From: Verrucomicrobiota bacterium | GTDB taxonomy: Bacteria; Verrucomicrobiota; Verrucomicrobiia; Limisphaerales; J093 | Length of the DNA stretch: 46,958 bases | Direction of reading: 5' to 3' | Assembly: GCA_016871715.1 (NCBI GenBank) | Contig: VHCO01000030.1 | Location: forward strand, 1 to 46,958 | Part shown: positions 34,209 through 44,800 of the stretch, in pieces | How the letters are laid out: each line of letters starts with the position of its first letter | How positions within the stretch are numbered: position 1 is the first letter of the stretch | Program-made: the position numbers and the translations under genes | The notes under the pieces: generated by a model | Databases searched by the model: none | What the model was told of the DNA's origin: nothing | What the model saw: only the letters and a program-made list of their open reading frames with translations

Positions 34209-34416
34209 GAACGGGAATCGGTACTTGGCGTGGGCGTTTGCGGAGGCGGCAGTGTTCGCGATCCGGTTCTATCCGCGGATCGGGGCGTGGTACGAGCGCA
34301 AGAAGCGGCGGCGGAACGTGCCGGTGGCGATGAGAGCGCTGGGGTGCAAGTTGGCCAAAGCGGTGTGGCACGTGATGCGCGGGAAGGACTTCGACGAAGT
34401 GATGCTCTTTGGATAA
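34208..34416 (+). mobile_element. IS110-family transposase C-terminal remnant
   Basis: The plus strand reads NGNRYLAWAFAEAAVFAIRF, then YERKKRRRNVPVAMRALGCK and LAKAVWHVMRGKDFDEVMLF before TAA. This is the typical tail of IS116/IS110/IS902 transposases (NR-YLAWAFVEAANFA and LA-A-YH-M). Only about 68 codons remain. It butts directly against the broken 5' end of the LVIVD gene, so the element or a deletion next to it removed that gene's start. Confidence 0.85.
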
Positions 34417-34885
34417 TGTGCAGGGAGGCGGCTGCGAGCCTGAATGGGGTCTGGAACAACCAGGATGTTTGATTGGCAGCGGCCGCCTCTCTGCTGGGGA
34501 CAGCGTACAGCCTTGAGCTTGTTCTGCCCCCACCGTCAGCTCCCAAGGGTCTGGAAGCCGCCTGGAGAGATCCAGGGGGTGAACCACATTGTTTGCCTGG
34601 GCGGCGGTGCGGTACAGACGGTTCTCTGGTCCTGCTCCGGCAGGAAGGGCGCACGGCGGCCGGCGTGAGCTGGCGCGGTGCGGCTGAAAACCAGATGGGT
34701 GACTGAAGCAGACAAGCGACGAGAATCGGGTCGGCGGGACGGCTTGGCGGCGGCGCTGGTTACCCGTTCAGCAACGGCGGGACGAGGGAGTCCGATTTAT
34801 CGGCCTGGGGGGATTTTTATGTCTTGACCGGAACCTCTAATGGGTGACCCCATTGATTCATCGACTGTCAGACCCCATTGATTCA
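34417..34885. other. Intergenic stretch after IS110 remnant
   Basis: Probably the 3' non-coding part of the IS110 element followed by unrelated debris. No gene with good support was seen. It contains the direct repeat at 34846-34885. Confidence 0.4.
34846..34885. repeat. Direct repeat GACCCCATTGATTCA, two copies
   Basis: The 15-base sequence occurs at 34846-34860 and 34871-34885, ten bases apart, right at the point where the oxidoreductase fragment begins. It may be a mobile-element end or a scar of repeat-mediated deletion. Confidence 0.6.
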
Positions 34886-35200
34886 CTGGACATCGGCTTT
34901 GTCCGGTACGAGCGCATGCTCGTGCACGATGTGCCGTACCGGGCGATCCTGCCCGAGACGGTCGATGGACTCCTGGCGGCCGGACGCTGCATCTCGGCGA
35001 CGCACGTCGCGGCGTCCGCCGGCAAGAGCATGGGCAACTGCATGGCCACGGGGCACGCCGCCGGTCTGGCGGCGGCGCTCTGCGCGCAGAAGCGCTGCCT
35101 GCCGCGCGAACTCCCCGTGCCCGAGCTCCAGGCCGCCCTGCGCGCGGACGGCGTCAACCTCGCCCCCGAAGACCGCAAGCAGTCCGGGTTGAGAGCCTAA
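34886..35200 (+). pseudogene. FAD-dependent oxidoreductase, C-terminal fragment
   Basis: About 105 codons: DIGFVRYERMLVHDVPYRAI, LPETVDGLLAAGRCISATHV, KSMGNCMATGHAAGLAAALC and ELPVPELQAALRADGVNL. This is the end of the FAD_oxidored family, where AGR-IS--H and GQAAG-AAAL close the FAD site. The N-terminal dinucleotide-binding part is absent, so the piece cannot work. In Verrucomicrobiota such enzymes are typically secreted glycan- or sugar-linked oxidoreductases. Confidence 0.85.
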
Positions 35201-35676
35201 CGTTGCTCCCGCGAGCGTTTCTCCCGCCGCGGTGGGCTGAAGTTCGCCCTCCGGAAAGAACCGAGCTGTGCCCGGCGGAGAAGTGCCGGCAGGTTGCCGC
35301 TCGCCAGAAGTGCCCTACCCTGCTCACGCTGCGAGGCCGTGCTGGCCGAAGACTCATGTTCCCTTCGCTGCGTCAAACGGAATGGCGTCATGAGGCGTCC
35401 GGACCTGCAAGAGTAGTTCTCCTGAAAAAGTAATCGTCCGCGTGAAAACGCCTTGACGTTCAGGGGGGGGGGGTGGGCTATGCAGTGGGGTGCTCGTTGA
35501 CCGTGTCGAGGCACCGGACCCAGGTGACCTCGCCGGTGGTCAGCCTCCTCCGGCCAACCCGCTTCGGCCATGAACACCTCGAGGAATGAGAGTCGAGTGA
35601 AGCCCCGACTCCCACTCGGCCTGGCGCTCCACTTCAGCGCCGCGCTGCCAATCCACCAGGATCGGAGGAAAGGACG
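35201..35676. other. Intergenic region before the secreted protein/RHS pair
   Basis: Contains no supported gene. It includes an unbroken run of 11 G residues (35463-35473) and a good ribosome site (GGAGGAAAGGACG) directly before 35677. A promoter for the large downstream pair is expected here but was not pinned down. Confidence 0.4.
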
Positions 35677-38600
35677 ATGAACCCGAGAATTCCCAAGCAA
35701 CGGATCGCCGCGGCCCTCGCAGCCCTGCTCTTGCCATGGGGCGTAGCCCACGCCCAGCCGACAAGCGAGAGCGCTCCGGCCATCACCGAGCTCGGCCCGC
35801 ACCACCGCGTCTGGGAATGGACATCGCGGCTGGACGACGGTCAGGGCGGCTGGATCGAGTCAAAGCACTCCTACACCGAACTCGCCGCCGGGATGCATTA
35901 CAACCAAGGCGAGCAGTGGTTCGAGACCAAGGAACGCATCCAGCTGTTCCAGAAAGGTGCCGTCGCCCGAGAAGGCCCGTGCAAGGTCATCTGGCCCAGC
36001 CAATTGTCCGCCGATGAGGAGATCGACGTGCTCACCGCCGACGGCCAACGCTTCCGCAGCCGTGTTTTGGGCCTCAGCTTCTATGACCCCACCACTGGCC
36101 AGAGCGTTCTCTTCGCCGAACTCAAGCCCAGCCAGGCCCAACTCACCGCCCCGAACCGCCTTGTCTATCCCGATGCCTTCTCGGACATCCTCGCCGACCT
36201 CGCCTACGTCTACCGCCGGTCCGGCCTCTCCCAGGAAGTCGTCGTCCGAGGCAAGTTGCCCAGCCCCGCCGAATTCGGCCTCGATCCCGAGAGCACCTGG
36301 CTCGAGGTCGTGACTGAGTTCCTCGAAGCGCCCGTGCCGGCCAGGACCGAACACCGTTTTCGCCCGCACGGCCGCCCAAACCAGCCCCCCGGCCAACTCG
36401 AGCCCGAGGCCATCGACGAGCAGCTCGAGTTCGGGGATTATCGCCTGGGCCCAGGGCGGGCGTTCGGGTGGGGCGCCGAAGCGGCGCCGGCGCCCGTATT
36501 CAAGCGCTGGCAGGTCATTGACCGGCGCAACATCCTATTCGAACAAGTGCACTGGCCCAGCGTCTCGGCTCTGGCCGAAGGCCTGCCGAAGCAAGCCCGT
36601 ACCGGCTCCGCTACCGAATCGACCCGGCGCGTCGCTTCCGCCGAACGCCGTCTGCCACCAGGCCGCACCGTCGTGCGTGCCGAGAACATGCCCCTCGACG
36701 ACCCCACCGTTGACCGGCCCAGTCCGGACTGGCACGAACGCGCTGCGCTGCTGTTGGCCGATTCCAGCCACTCCGATACAGCCCCAGAGGAAGCGCCGGC
36801 AACCGCCACGCTCGCCGCCGCGCGTCCCGACGCCGGTCACCCGCCTGGCCTGGTGCTCGATTACGAGTTGGTGACGGGTCAGACCGACTTCACCTTCAAA
36901 GGCGACGCGACCTACCTCGTAACCGGCCGGGTCTGGCTCTATGGCCAAACCACCTTCGAGGGCAACGCCGTCATCAAGTTCCGCGTCGACATCCCCTCCG
37001 AGCTGCCTTGGCTGGCCCTGGCCTACGGCACGGTGAACTGTCGCACCGGGCCCTACCGGCCGGTGGTCTTCACCGCCAAAGACGACAACAGCGTGGGCGA
37101 GGTCATCCCCGGCAGCACGGGCTCGCCGGGCGGCTACTACGCCGAGTACGGCCTCTACCTCTACCAGCCCAGCGCGGCCGTCAGTCTGGCCCACCTCCAG
37201 ATGCGCTGGCTTAAGCTGGGCGTCCTCTTCAGCGGCGGCAGCGGCCACCTGTTGCGCCACGGCCAATTCGTCGAGTGCAGCGGCGCCCTCTACGCCTCCT
37301 ACGCGGGCGTCAACGCCGAGAACCTGCTGCTGGACAACACCCACTGGCGCGCCGCCGCGGGTGTCGGCGGCAGCATCCAAGGCGCCCATTGGACGGTCGA
37401 CCGGGTCGGCTACCTCTCGCAGATGTCCGGCGGCACGCTCACCCTGGTCAACAGCCTGCTGGTCGGGGTGACCAACTGGGGCTACAACTACACCACCAGT
37501 TACAGCGCCGCCCCGGCGCCAGCAGGCGTCTTCCGAAGCGTCGGCGGTGGGGCCCACTATCTTTCCACCGGCAGCCCCCACCGAAACACTGGCACGGCAA
37601 ACATCGCCGCGCCCCTGGCCTCCGACCTCCGGCACAGGACCACCTACGCGCCAATCGAGCTGACTTCCCATTTCACCGCGAACACCACGCTCGGCCCCCA
37701 GGCGCAGCGGGACACCGACACGCCCGATCTGGGTTTTCATTACGACCCCCTTGATTACATCTGGAGCGCCCTCAATCTTTGCAACGGTACCCTCGTGCTC
37801 ACCAATGGCGTCGCCGTGGGCGTAGGCGGCAACAAAGGCGTCATCCTCCAAGCCGGGGCGAAATTCGTGAGTGAGGGTACGCCCACCACCCTCAACCGGT
37901 ACCTGCGCTATCAGGCTGTCCAGGAACGGCCCTGGGGTTCAGCTCCAGCCTCATTCGTCCTGCTGGACTTGAGCGGTGCGCCCGCCCCACCTCCCGAGGT
38001 GTTCCTTCGGCTCACAGAAGTGAGCTTTCTGGCGGACGCCTCCGGTCGGCGACAACTGCTCCAAACGGCAGGCAATGTCTTGAACTCGTTGGCCATCAGT
38101 CACTCGCAGGTAACGGGGATGTATTACAGCCAGTATGCTTACCACCCCTCGAGCATGACCATCGCCTGGACCAACAACATCTTCCGCCGCTGCAATCTCA
38201 CCTGGTACCAGCCGGAAGCCACGCCCGGCTACTATCCCTTCACGCTCCATCTGCAGAACAACCTCTTCAGCAAAGGGGCGGTTTACTTCAGCCACAACGA
38301 TAGCGGCACAGCCTGGACCGTGCGCGACAACCTTTTCGATTCTGACGTGCTCAGCAACTCGAGCACGTACGCGCTCACCGCTTCGCACAACGGCTATCGT
38401 GCCGGCCTGAGCAGCCTCGGGGGCACCGGCAACCAAACCGGCCTGACGATGGACTTTGTCAGCGGCCCGGCGGCCAATTGGTATGGTGTTCTGGGCGAGT
38501 ATTACTACCCCGCCAGCGGCTCGTCGCCGAGCCTGGCTTGCCTCATTGACGCCGACAACGTGCGGACACCAGCTTCCGTCGGCCTGTACCACTTCACTAC

Positions 38601-38835
38601 CCTGACCGCGGCCAACAGCAAGGAGACGACGAGCAACCTGGACATCGGCTTTCACTACGTGGGCGTGGGCAACGATCTGGCTCCAAAGGACACTGACGGT
38701 GACGGCTGGCCGGACTACTTCGAGGACCGCAACGGCAACGGCGGGAATCCAGACCCAGGCGAAACGAACTGGCAAGTGTCGGAGAATGGCACAACCGGGG
38801 TGCCCGGCCTGCAGGTTTACAGTCCGCTGGAATGA
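35677..38835 (+). CDS. Large secreted protein paired with RHS gene
   Basis: 1052 residues with a signal peptide (AAALAALLLPWGVAHAQ). Residues about 35-270 form a conserved N-terminal region (HHRVWEWTSRLDDGQGG, HSYTELAAGMHYNQGEQWFE, GLSFYDPTTGQSVLFAELK) that I recall from verrucomicrobial proteins encoded next to RHS genes. The centre (about 400-970) is rich in short strands with NNL/NNI-FS pieces, like a parallel beta-helix (TMAWTNNIF-type and LHLQNNLFSKGAVYF). The end has a calcium-binding thrombospondin-3-like loop (DTDGDGWPDYFEDRNGNGG, about 1004-1023). It lies 21 bases before the RHS gene, so the two are one operon. It is probably a cell-surface partner or carrier of the RHS protein; function is unproven. 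Confidence 0.8.
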   Translation: MNPRIPKQRIAAALAALLLPWGVAHAQPTSESAPAITELGPHHRVWEWTSRLDDGQGGWIESKHSYTELAAGMHYNQGEQWFETKERIQLFQKGAVAREGPCKVIWPSQLSADEEIDVLTADGQRFRSRVLGLSFYDPTTGQSVLFAELKPSQAQLTAPNRLVYPDAFSDILADLAYVYRRSGLSQEVVVRGKLPSPAEFGLDPESTWLEVVTEFLEAPVPARTEHRFRPHGRPNQPPGQLEPEAIDEQLEFGDYRLGPGRAFGWGAEAAPAPVFKRWQVIDRRNILFEQVHWPSVSALAEGLPKQARTGSATESTRRVASAERRLPPGRTVVRAENMPLDDPTVDRPSPDWHERAALLLADSSHSDTAPEEAPATATLAAARPDAGHPPGLVLDYELVTGQTDFTFKGDATYLVTGRVWLYGQTTFEGNAVIKFRVDIPSELPWLALAYGTVNCRTGPYRPVVFTAKDDNSVGEVIPGSTGSPGGYYAEYGLYLYQPSAAVSLAHLQMRWLKLGVLFSGGSGHLLRHGQFVECSGALYASYAGVNAENLLLDNTHWRAAAGVGGSIQGAHWTVDRVGYLSQMSGGTLTLVNSLLVGVTNWGYNYTTSYSAAPAPAGVFRSVGGGAHYLSTGSPHRNTGTANIAAPLASDLRHRTTYAPIELTSHFTANTTLGPQAQRDTDTPDLGFHYDPLDYIWSALNLCNGTLVLTNGVAVGVGGNKGVILQAGAKFVSEGTPTTLNRYLRYQAVQERPWGSAPASFVLLDLSGAPAPPPEVFLRLTEVSFLADASGRRQLLQTAGNVLNSLAISHSQVTGMYYSQYAYHPSSMTIAWTNNIFRRCNLTWYQPEATPGYYPFTLHLQNNLFSKGAVYFSHNDSGTAWTVRDNLFDSDVLSNSSTYALTASHNGYRAGLSSLGGTGNQTGLTMDFVSGPAANWYGVLGEYYYPASGSSPSLACLIDADNVRTPASVGLYHFTTLTAANSKETTSNLDIGFHYVGVGNDLAPKDTDGDGWPDYFEDRNGNGGNPDPGETNWQVSENGTTGVPGLQVYSPLE

Positions 38836-38856
38836 ACACTAACGAACGAGCGTAAC

Positions 38857-41800
38857 ATGAAACATCATCATTCCACCATCCAGAGTCCCAGGTACGATGA
38901 GACCATTCTCCAGGAGTGGCAGGCGGCCAGGCCCAGAACCTCGCCCCCTTTCGCCTCTGGTTCAGAGCCCTGTACCGCAAGTCCTACCGCTTTTCTTGGC
39001 CTCTTGACCGCCTTGGTCCTTGCCTGTGTTTCGCTTACTAATTCCGCCCAGGCGGCGCCCAAGCAGCGCGTGCCGATTGGCTTCCAATTCGAGGCTGATT
39101 TCGAGTTTGGGCCGTCAGGAGGCACGGGATACGCACAAGTCACGGTCGACCGCACTTCCATTCGCATGCAGGTCACCGGCAATCCGCAGCAGTACTTTCC
39201 TCTTCAGGAGTCCGATAGCAAAGTCGTCACGCTTGAAGTGGACAAGGCCTACGACTTCATAAGTGAAGGCAAATGGGATTATCAGGGCGGTCTAATCCGC
39301 TTTGGAATTCCGAAGTGCTTTACCTTGACTATCTACGATCACGATACCCCGCTCGTGACGCTTGACTATTACAATAACGTCTATCCGCGCTGCCAACATT
39401 TCAACTATACGATCAAGGCTCAAACTACGCCGGTGAGCTTCAGCTCCTCCTGCACTTGTGGGACGGAGACCACGGACCCCTCGCTCATCGCCGACGGGAC
39501 CTCCGAGGCCGGTGCCTGGGTTAACGGCATTTCCACAGCAATGGCGTGGGGCTTCGATGGTCCCGACCTTGGTTGCAAGATTCGTCCAATCGACAATGGC
39601 AGCAGGGCAATCGTGACCGCCGGGGAAAAGACAGGGGACGTCGTTGTGGTGGGAACCATGACGACCAGCCCGTACTGTGTGTACAAGGGTGTGCTGTCGT
39701 TGGTTCGTTGTGATTCTGGCTGCAGTTCAGCGGACTGTGATACCACCTTCGCGTCGGTCCGCATCGACAACGAGAGCGGCGTAGATTTCCTCGCCGGCAT
39801 CGGCAAGAACCTCAGCAATCAAACGGCCGGCTCGATTTGTCTGCGGGCCGCTACACCGGGATCAGACCTGGCTTCCCCCGTCGCCCTCCAATTGCTTTAC
39901 CCCGGTGTCGACACCGAGGCAATATGGAGTTCGGACAGCTCGCTTCGGCAGGTCAAGGTCACCTCCGGCCTCGTGGATTTAGTCGTGATCGATGCGTTTC
40001 AGTATGAGCTGAGGTTTTATCGTGCGAGTGCCGTAAGCGCCGTTGTGGACGGATTGTACACTCTTCAAGGCGGTGCCAATCCCGTCGCCACCGTCACGGT
40101 TCGAAATCCGAACAGCGGCGGTAACTACAACGAACTCTGGATCATCGAATCGCACGGAGGTCCCGCAAAGACCTACAAATACACCTACGATCATGCCTCT
40201 CTCAAGTGGACCCTTGAAGACGACCAGTCTCTGCGTAAACTCCTGGCGTGGAAGGAAATAGTCGGGAGCACGCGCTATGAGCACCGTGAAATCCGCAAAG
40301 ACACAACGCTCCTCTCTAAAGTGCGGCGCAAGTACGAACCCGTGGATAACCGGCATGTCTTGAAGGAACTGCTCGAAGGCGATGGTTCCACCACGAGGAC
40401 AACCACTTACACCTTCTACACGAGTTCCGGCAACGGCGACAACGACAACCAACTCCGGCAGATCGATTACCCCGACGGCCGCTGGGAAATCTTCGAGTAC
40501 GACTCGAACAAACGCGTGATCAAGACCTATTCGGCCTGGCTGGACCAAGCCCCAACTACCACCGCATCCCTTTGCAGGGTAACCGAGTACGCCTACACGC
40601 TCACCGAGGCCGGTGACAACGGCACCTACGCCCCGCATTTGCCCCGCCGCACCATCGTCAAAGTGCTCGGTCAAGAGGTCGCGCGAACCTACCACAAGCG
40701 CCTCGAAGGCGAGCAGGTGCACAAAACCTGTCCGCAGCCGGGCGCGGCCTGGGGCGACGGCGCCAACCTGGTAACCACCACGACGTACTACAGCACTGGC
40801 GACAACAAGGGCCGGGTCAAGGACGTAACGAATCCTGACGGAACCATGGCCTTTTACACCTACACGACCACCACGGACACCTTCACCACCACCGTGTCCC
40901 AGGGCGAACCTAACCTCGGCGCCACCGCGATCAAGAATGGCACCCAGACGGTGACCGAGATCGGCCAATACGGCGAACTCAAGTCCCGTGTCGTCAAGAA
41001 CATCGTCAACGAAGCCACGCCCTCGACCACCCTTTCGAGCGAGACCTACACTTACCTGGACGACCTCAAGCAGTCCTACCAAGTCACCTACCTCGGCGGC
41101 CTCACCCGCCAGGTCCAGTACGCCTGCTGCGGAATCGAAAGCGAGACCGACCAAGACGGCCTCACGACCACCTTCGATTACGACTACTGGAAGCGGGAGG
41201 TCGCCTCCCGCCAGGTCCAGTTCAACCTCAAGCAGACCAACATCTTGGATGCCGCCGGTCGCACCCTCGAACGGCGCCGCATTGGCAGTGACGGTTCTAC
41301 GATCATGCTCGAACAGACCCTCTACGACGTCCTGGGCAGGGTGACCGTCCAGACCAACGCCTTGGGGGCCATCACCAGTTATTCCGAGACCCTCGTCAAC
41401 AATAAGCTGCGCCGGATCATTGCGTATTATCCTGACACCGGCCAGCGCATCGAGGACTACTACCGCGACGGGCGCCTCGAGAAGGTCACCGGTAGTGCCG
41501 TCGCCCCTGTCCGCCACGACTACGGGGTTGAGTACGAGACCGATGCCTACCGCGAATTTAGCAAGGAAACCAAGCTTTATGCCAACGGTAACCCCACCCT
41601 CGAATGGACCAAGACGTACACGGACGGCGCGCGCCGCGGGTATAGAACCGCCTACGCCGCCGCCTCGACGCCATATCCCTACCGCCGGACCACGTACAAC
41701 ACCAAGGGTCAGCCGATCAAAGAGCGCGACCCCGACGGCGTGAGCCTCTTGTCTCAGTTCAACGCCAAAGGCGAGCTCGAGTTCAGCGCGGTGGATCTCA

Positions 41801-44800
41801 ACCAAGACGGCCTGATCGACTTCAGCGGCAGCGACCGTGTCACCCGGATTACCCGCGACGTCACGACCTACGCCGGCTCGGACGTCCAGCGAACGCAAAC
41901 TTCGGTCTATACTACCGACAATCAGCCTGCTACTGCCCTTGTGTCAACGGTCCAGACCTCGACTGATGGCCTCAAGAGCTGGCAGACCGCATACCGCGAC
42001 CCGGCGACGCCGGTGACCACTGCCAGCGTGACCACGTACGGCGGCGGCGGTAGCCGCACGGTCACGGCTACGTACCCCGACAACTCGTCGCAGGTCAGCA
42101 TCTACTCCTACGGCCGGCTGACCACCGTCACCCGCAGGGACGCCGGCAGTGGGCAAGTAACCCAGACCAGCTATGGCTATGACACTCACGGGCGAGTTCG
42201 CACGATGACAGACGCCAGGAACGGGACCACCACCAACAGCTACAACAACGCCGACCTGGTCACGACCGTTATGACGCCTCCTCCCGGTTCAGGGGAACCA
42301 GGCCAAGTCACCACAACTTTCTATGACCCCCAGGGCCGGGTGACCGGCTACGAATATGCCGACGGTTCCACCAGCACCAACCTGTTCTACCTTACCCGAC
42401 TCTTGCGCAAGACCTCCGGATCGAGGACGTACCCGGTCGAGTACACGTACGACGACCAGGGTCGGATGCGCACGATGAAAACCTGGCAGGATTTCGGTGG
42501 GAACTCAGGTACTGCCACGACAACTTGGAACTACGACTCGTACCGCGGTTGGTTGACGTCCAAGGACTACCCGAATGCCGGTGACGGCACAGCCGGCACA
42601 CTTGGGCCGGACTACAGCTACACCGCCGGGGGACGGCTCAAGACCCGCACCTGGGCGCGACCACAGGCCGGCCCGCGAATCGTGACCACCTACTACTACG
42701 ACTTCGACGATGACGGTTTGCCGGGCGGGAGCAACGTCGACCAACACGGCGACCTCTCGCGCGTGATCTACTCGAATGACCCGGCCTCCACGCCCGAGTC
42801 ACGCTACGCCTACGACCGGCGCGGACGCCAGCGCCAAACGATACGCAACGGTATCACCACGGACTGGACGTACAACGACGCCAACCAACCCTTGACCGAG
42901 ACGCACAGCGGAGGGACCTTAAGCGGGTTGTCGATGAACTGGACGTACGACACCGCGTTGCGGCGGTACACGGTCACCGCCAGCAAGGACGGCACGCCCC
43001 AACAGGCGGCGACGTACGGCTACGACAGCGCCGGCCGGCTCCTGAGCGTCAGCGACGCCAGCTACTCGGCGACATATGGCTATGACGCCAACTCGTTCCT
43101 GATCAACACGTTGACGCTCGCGAAGACCAGCGGCGGCAGCCTGGTAACCACCCGCGCGTACGACAAACTCAATCGCCTCCAGAGCATTTCGTCCGCGCCG
43201 TCCGCGGCATCCGCGGTTTCCTTTGCCTACCAGTACAACCAGGCCAATCAGCGCACTCGGGCGACACTCGAAAACGGTTCCTACTGGGTCTATCAGTACG
43301 ACGGCCTCGGTCAGGTGATCTCCGGCTGCCGGTTCGGGCAGGACGGGACGCCGGTGGCCGGGCATCAGTTCGAGTACCGCTTCGACGACATCGGCAATCG
43401 GGACACCACCGGTGGCCGGGCGTCCTCCGTCTCGGATTACACGGCCAACCGGCTCAACCAGTACACGACGCGGACCGTTCCGGCTTACGTGGATGTGACC
43501 GGCATCGCCAACCCGACGGCTGGTGTGACGGTGAACGGCAACACCGCCAATCGGAAGGGCGAGTACTTCCATTGGCCGTTGAACGTGCCGAACAGCTCGG
43601 CGCAATACCCGACGGTCACGGTCACCTCGCAATACGGGGCTGGCGAGAGCGATAGCGGCAAAGTGTATGTGCCGGCCGCGTCCGAAGCGTTCAGCCATGA
43701 CGACGACGGCAACCTGACGGCGGACGGCCGGTGGACCTACACCTGGGACGGTGACAATCGGCTCATCGAGATGCGCCGCGACTCGGACTCGCCGGCCGGC
43801 GCCAGACAACGACTCCTGTTCGAGTACGATCATCAAGGCCGGCGGATCCGCAAGCAGTTCTACGCCTACAGCGGCGGCTGGCAGTTGCAGATGGACACGA
43901 TCTGCCTTTACGACGGTTGGAACGTCGTGTGCGAGCTGAGCGGAAGCAAGACGCCCCTTCGGACGTACGTCTGGGGCACGGACCTGTCGGGGAGCCTGAC
44001 GGGGGCGGGCGGCGTGGGCGGGCTGCTCTGGGTCAACAACGAGCAGACGACATACGGCGGCAAGACCGTGCCCACCGGCGTCCATTTCGTCGCGTACGAC
44101 GGCAACGGGAACGTCGCGGCCCTGGTCAGCGCTGCCGACGGCACCACGCAAGCCCGCTACGAATACGGCCCCTTCGCCGAGCCCATCCGCACTACCGGCG
44201 ACCTCGCCGACGCCAACCCGTTCCGGTTTTCGACCAAGTGGACCGACAACGAGTCGGGGCTCCTGTACTACGGGTATCGCTACTATAATCCGGCGACGGG
44301 GCGGTGGCCGTCGCGTGATCCGCTCGAAGAGCTTGGCTTCAGGCGAACCTTCCTAAGAAAACGCCTTAAAGCAGGACATCACACATACGCCTTCGTGGGC
44401 AACAATCCCGTCAATCGGCATGACGTAGATGGCCTTGGGATTGCATGTGCCGTGAAGTGGGCGTCGCAAGTAGAGTTGGGGCACGCTGGACCAATGAACT
44501 GCGCCGGAAGCGCAATCGCCGACGCTTTCCTCTTGTTGAAATCGTCCTACCCCAACTACGACCCGAAAAGCAACGGGCATAACGCCCTTCATTGTTTGGC
44601 CAACTGCTTGATGGCGAAATACTGTCAGTTTCCTGGCAAGACCGATGAAGAAATCTATGAGCACATGATGGACGCCAACATTGACTACGAATTCTGCACG
44701 ATGAAAGAGGAGCTGTGCGGGAAGTGGTGCGGGGACGTGGATGCATACAAACGCGATTACGAATCGGACATCAAGGCCGACATCGTTGGAATCAGGGCTG

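Noticed and set aside
35197..35390. Minus-strand frame of about 64 codons (TPFRLTQRREHESSASTASQ)
   Set aside because: Arg/Ser-rich, no ribosome site and no partner; more like intergenic sequence than a gene.
35463..35473. Run of 11 G residues as a phase-variation tract
   Set aside because: It is about 200 bases before the nearest gene start and not in a recognisable promoter; a sequencing or assembly artefact is as likely.
39979..41898. 639-codon open frame antisense to the RHS gene
   Set aside because: It lies fully opposite the YD repeats; its Val/Gly/Asp-rich composition is that of a complementary frame in high-GC coding DNA, and there is no family signal.
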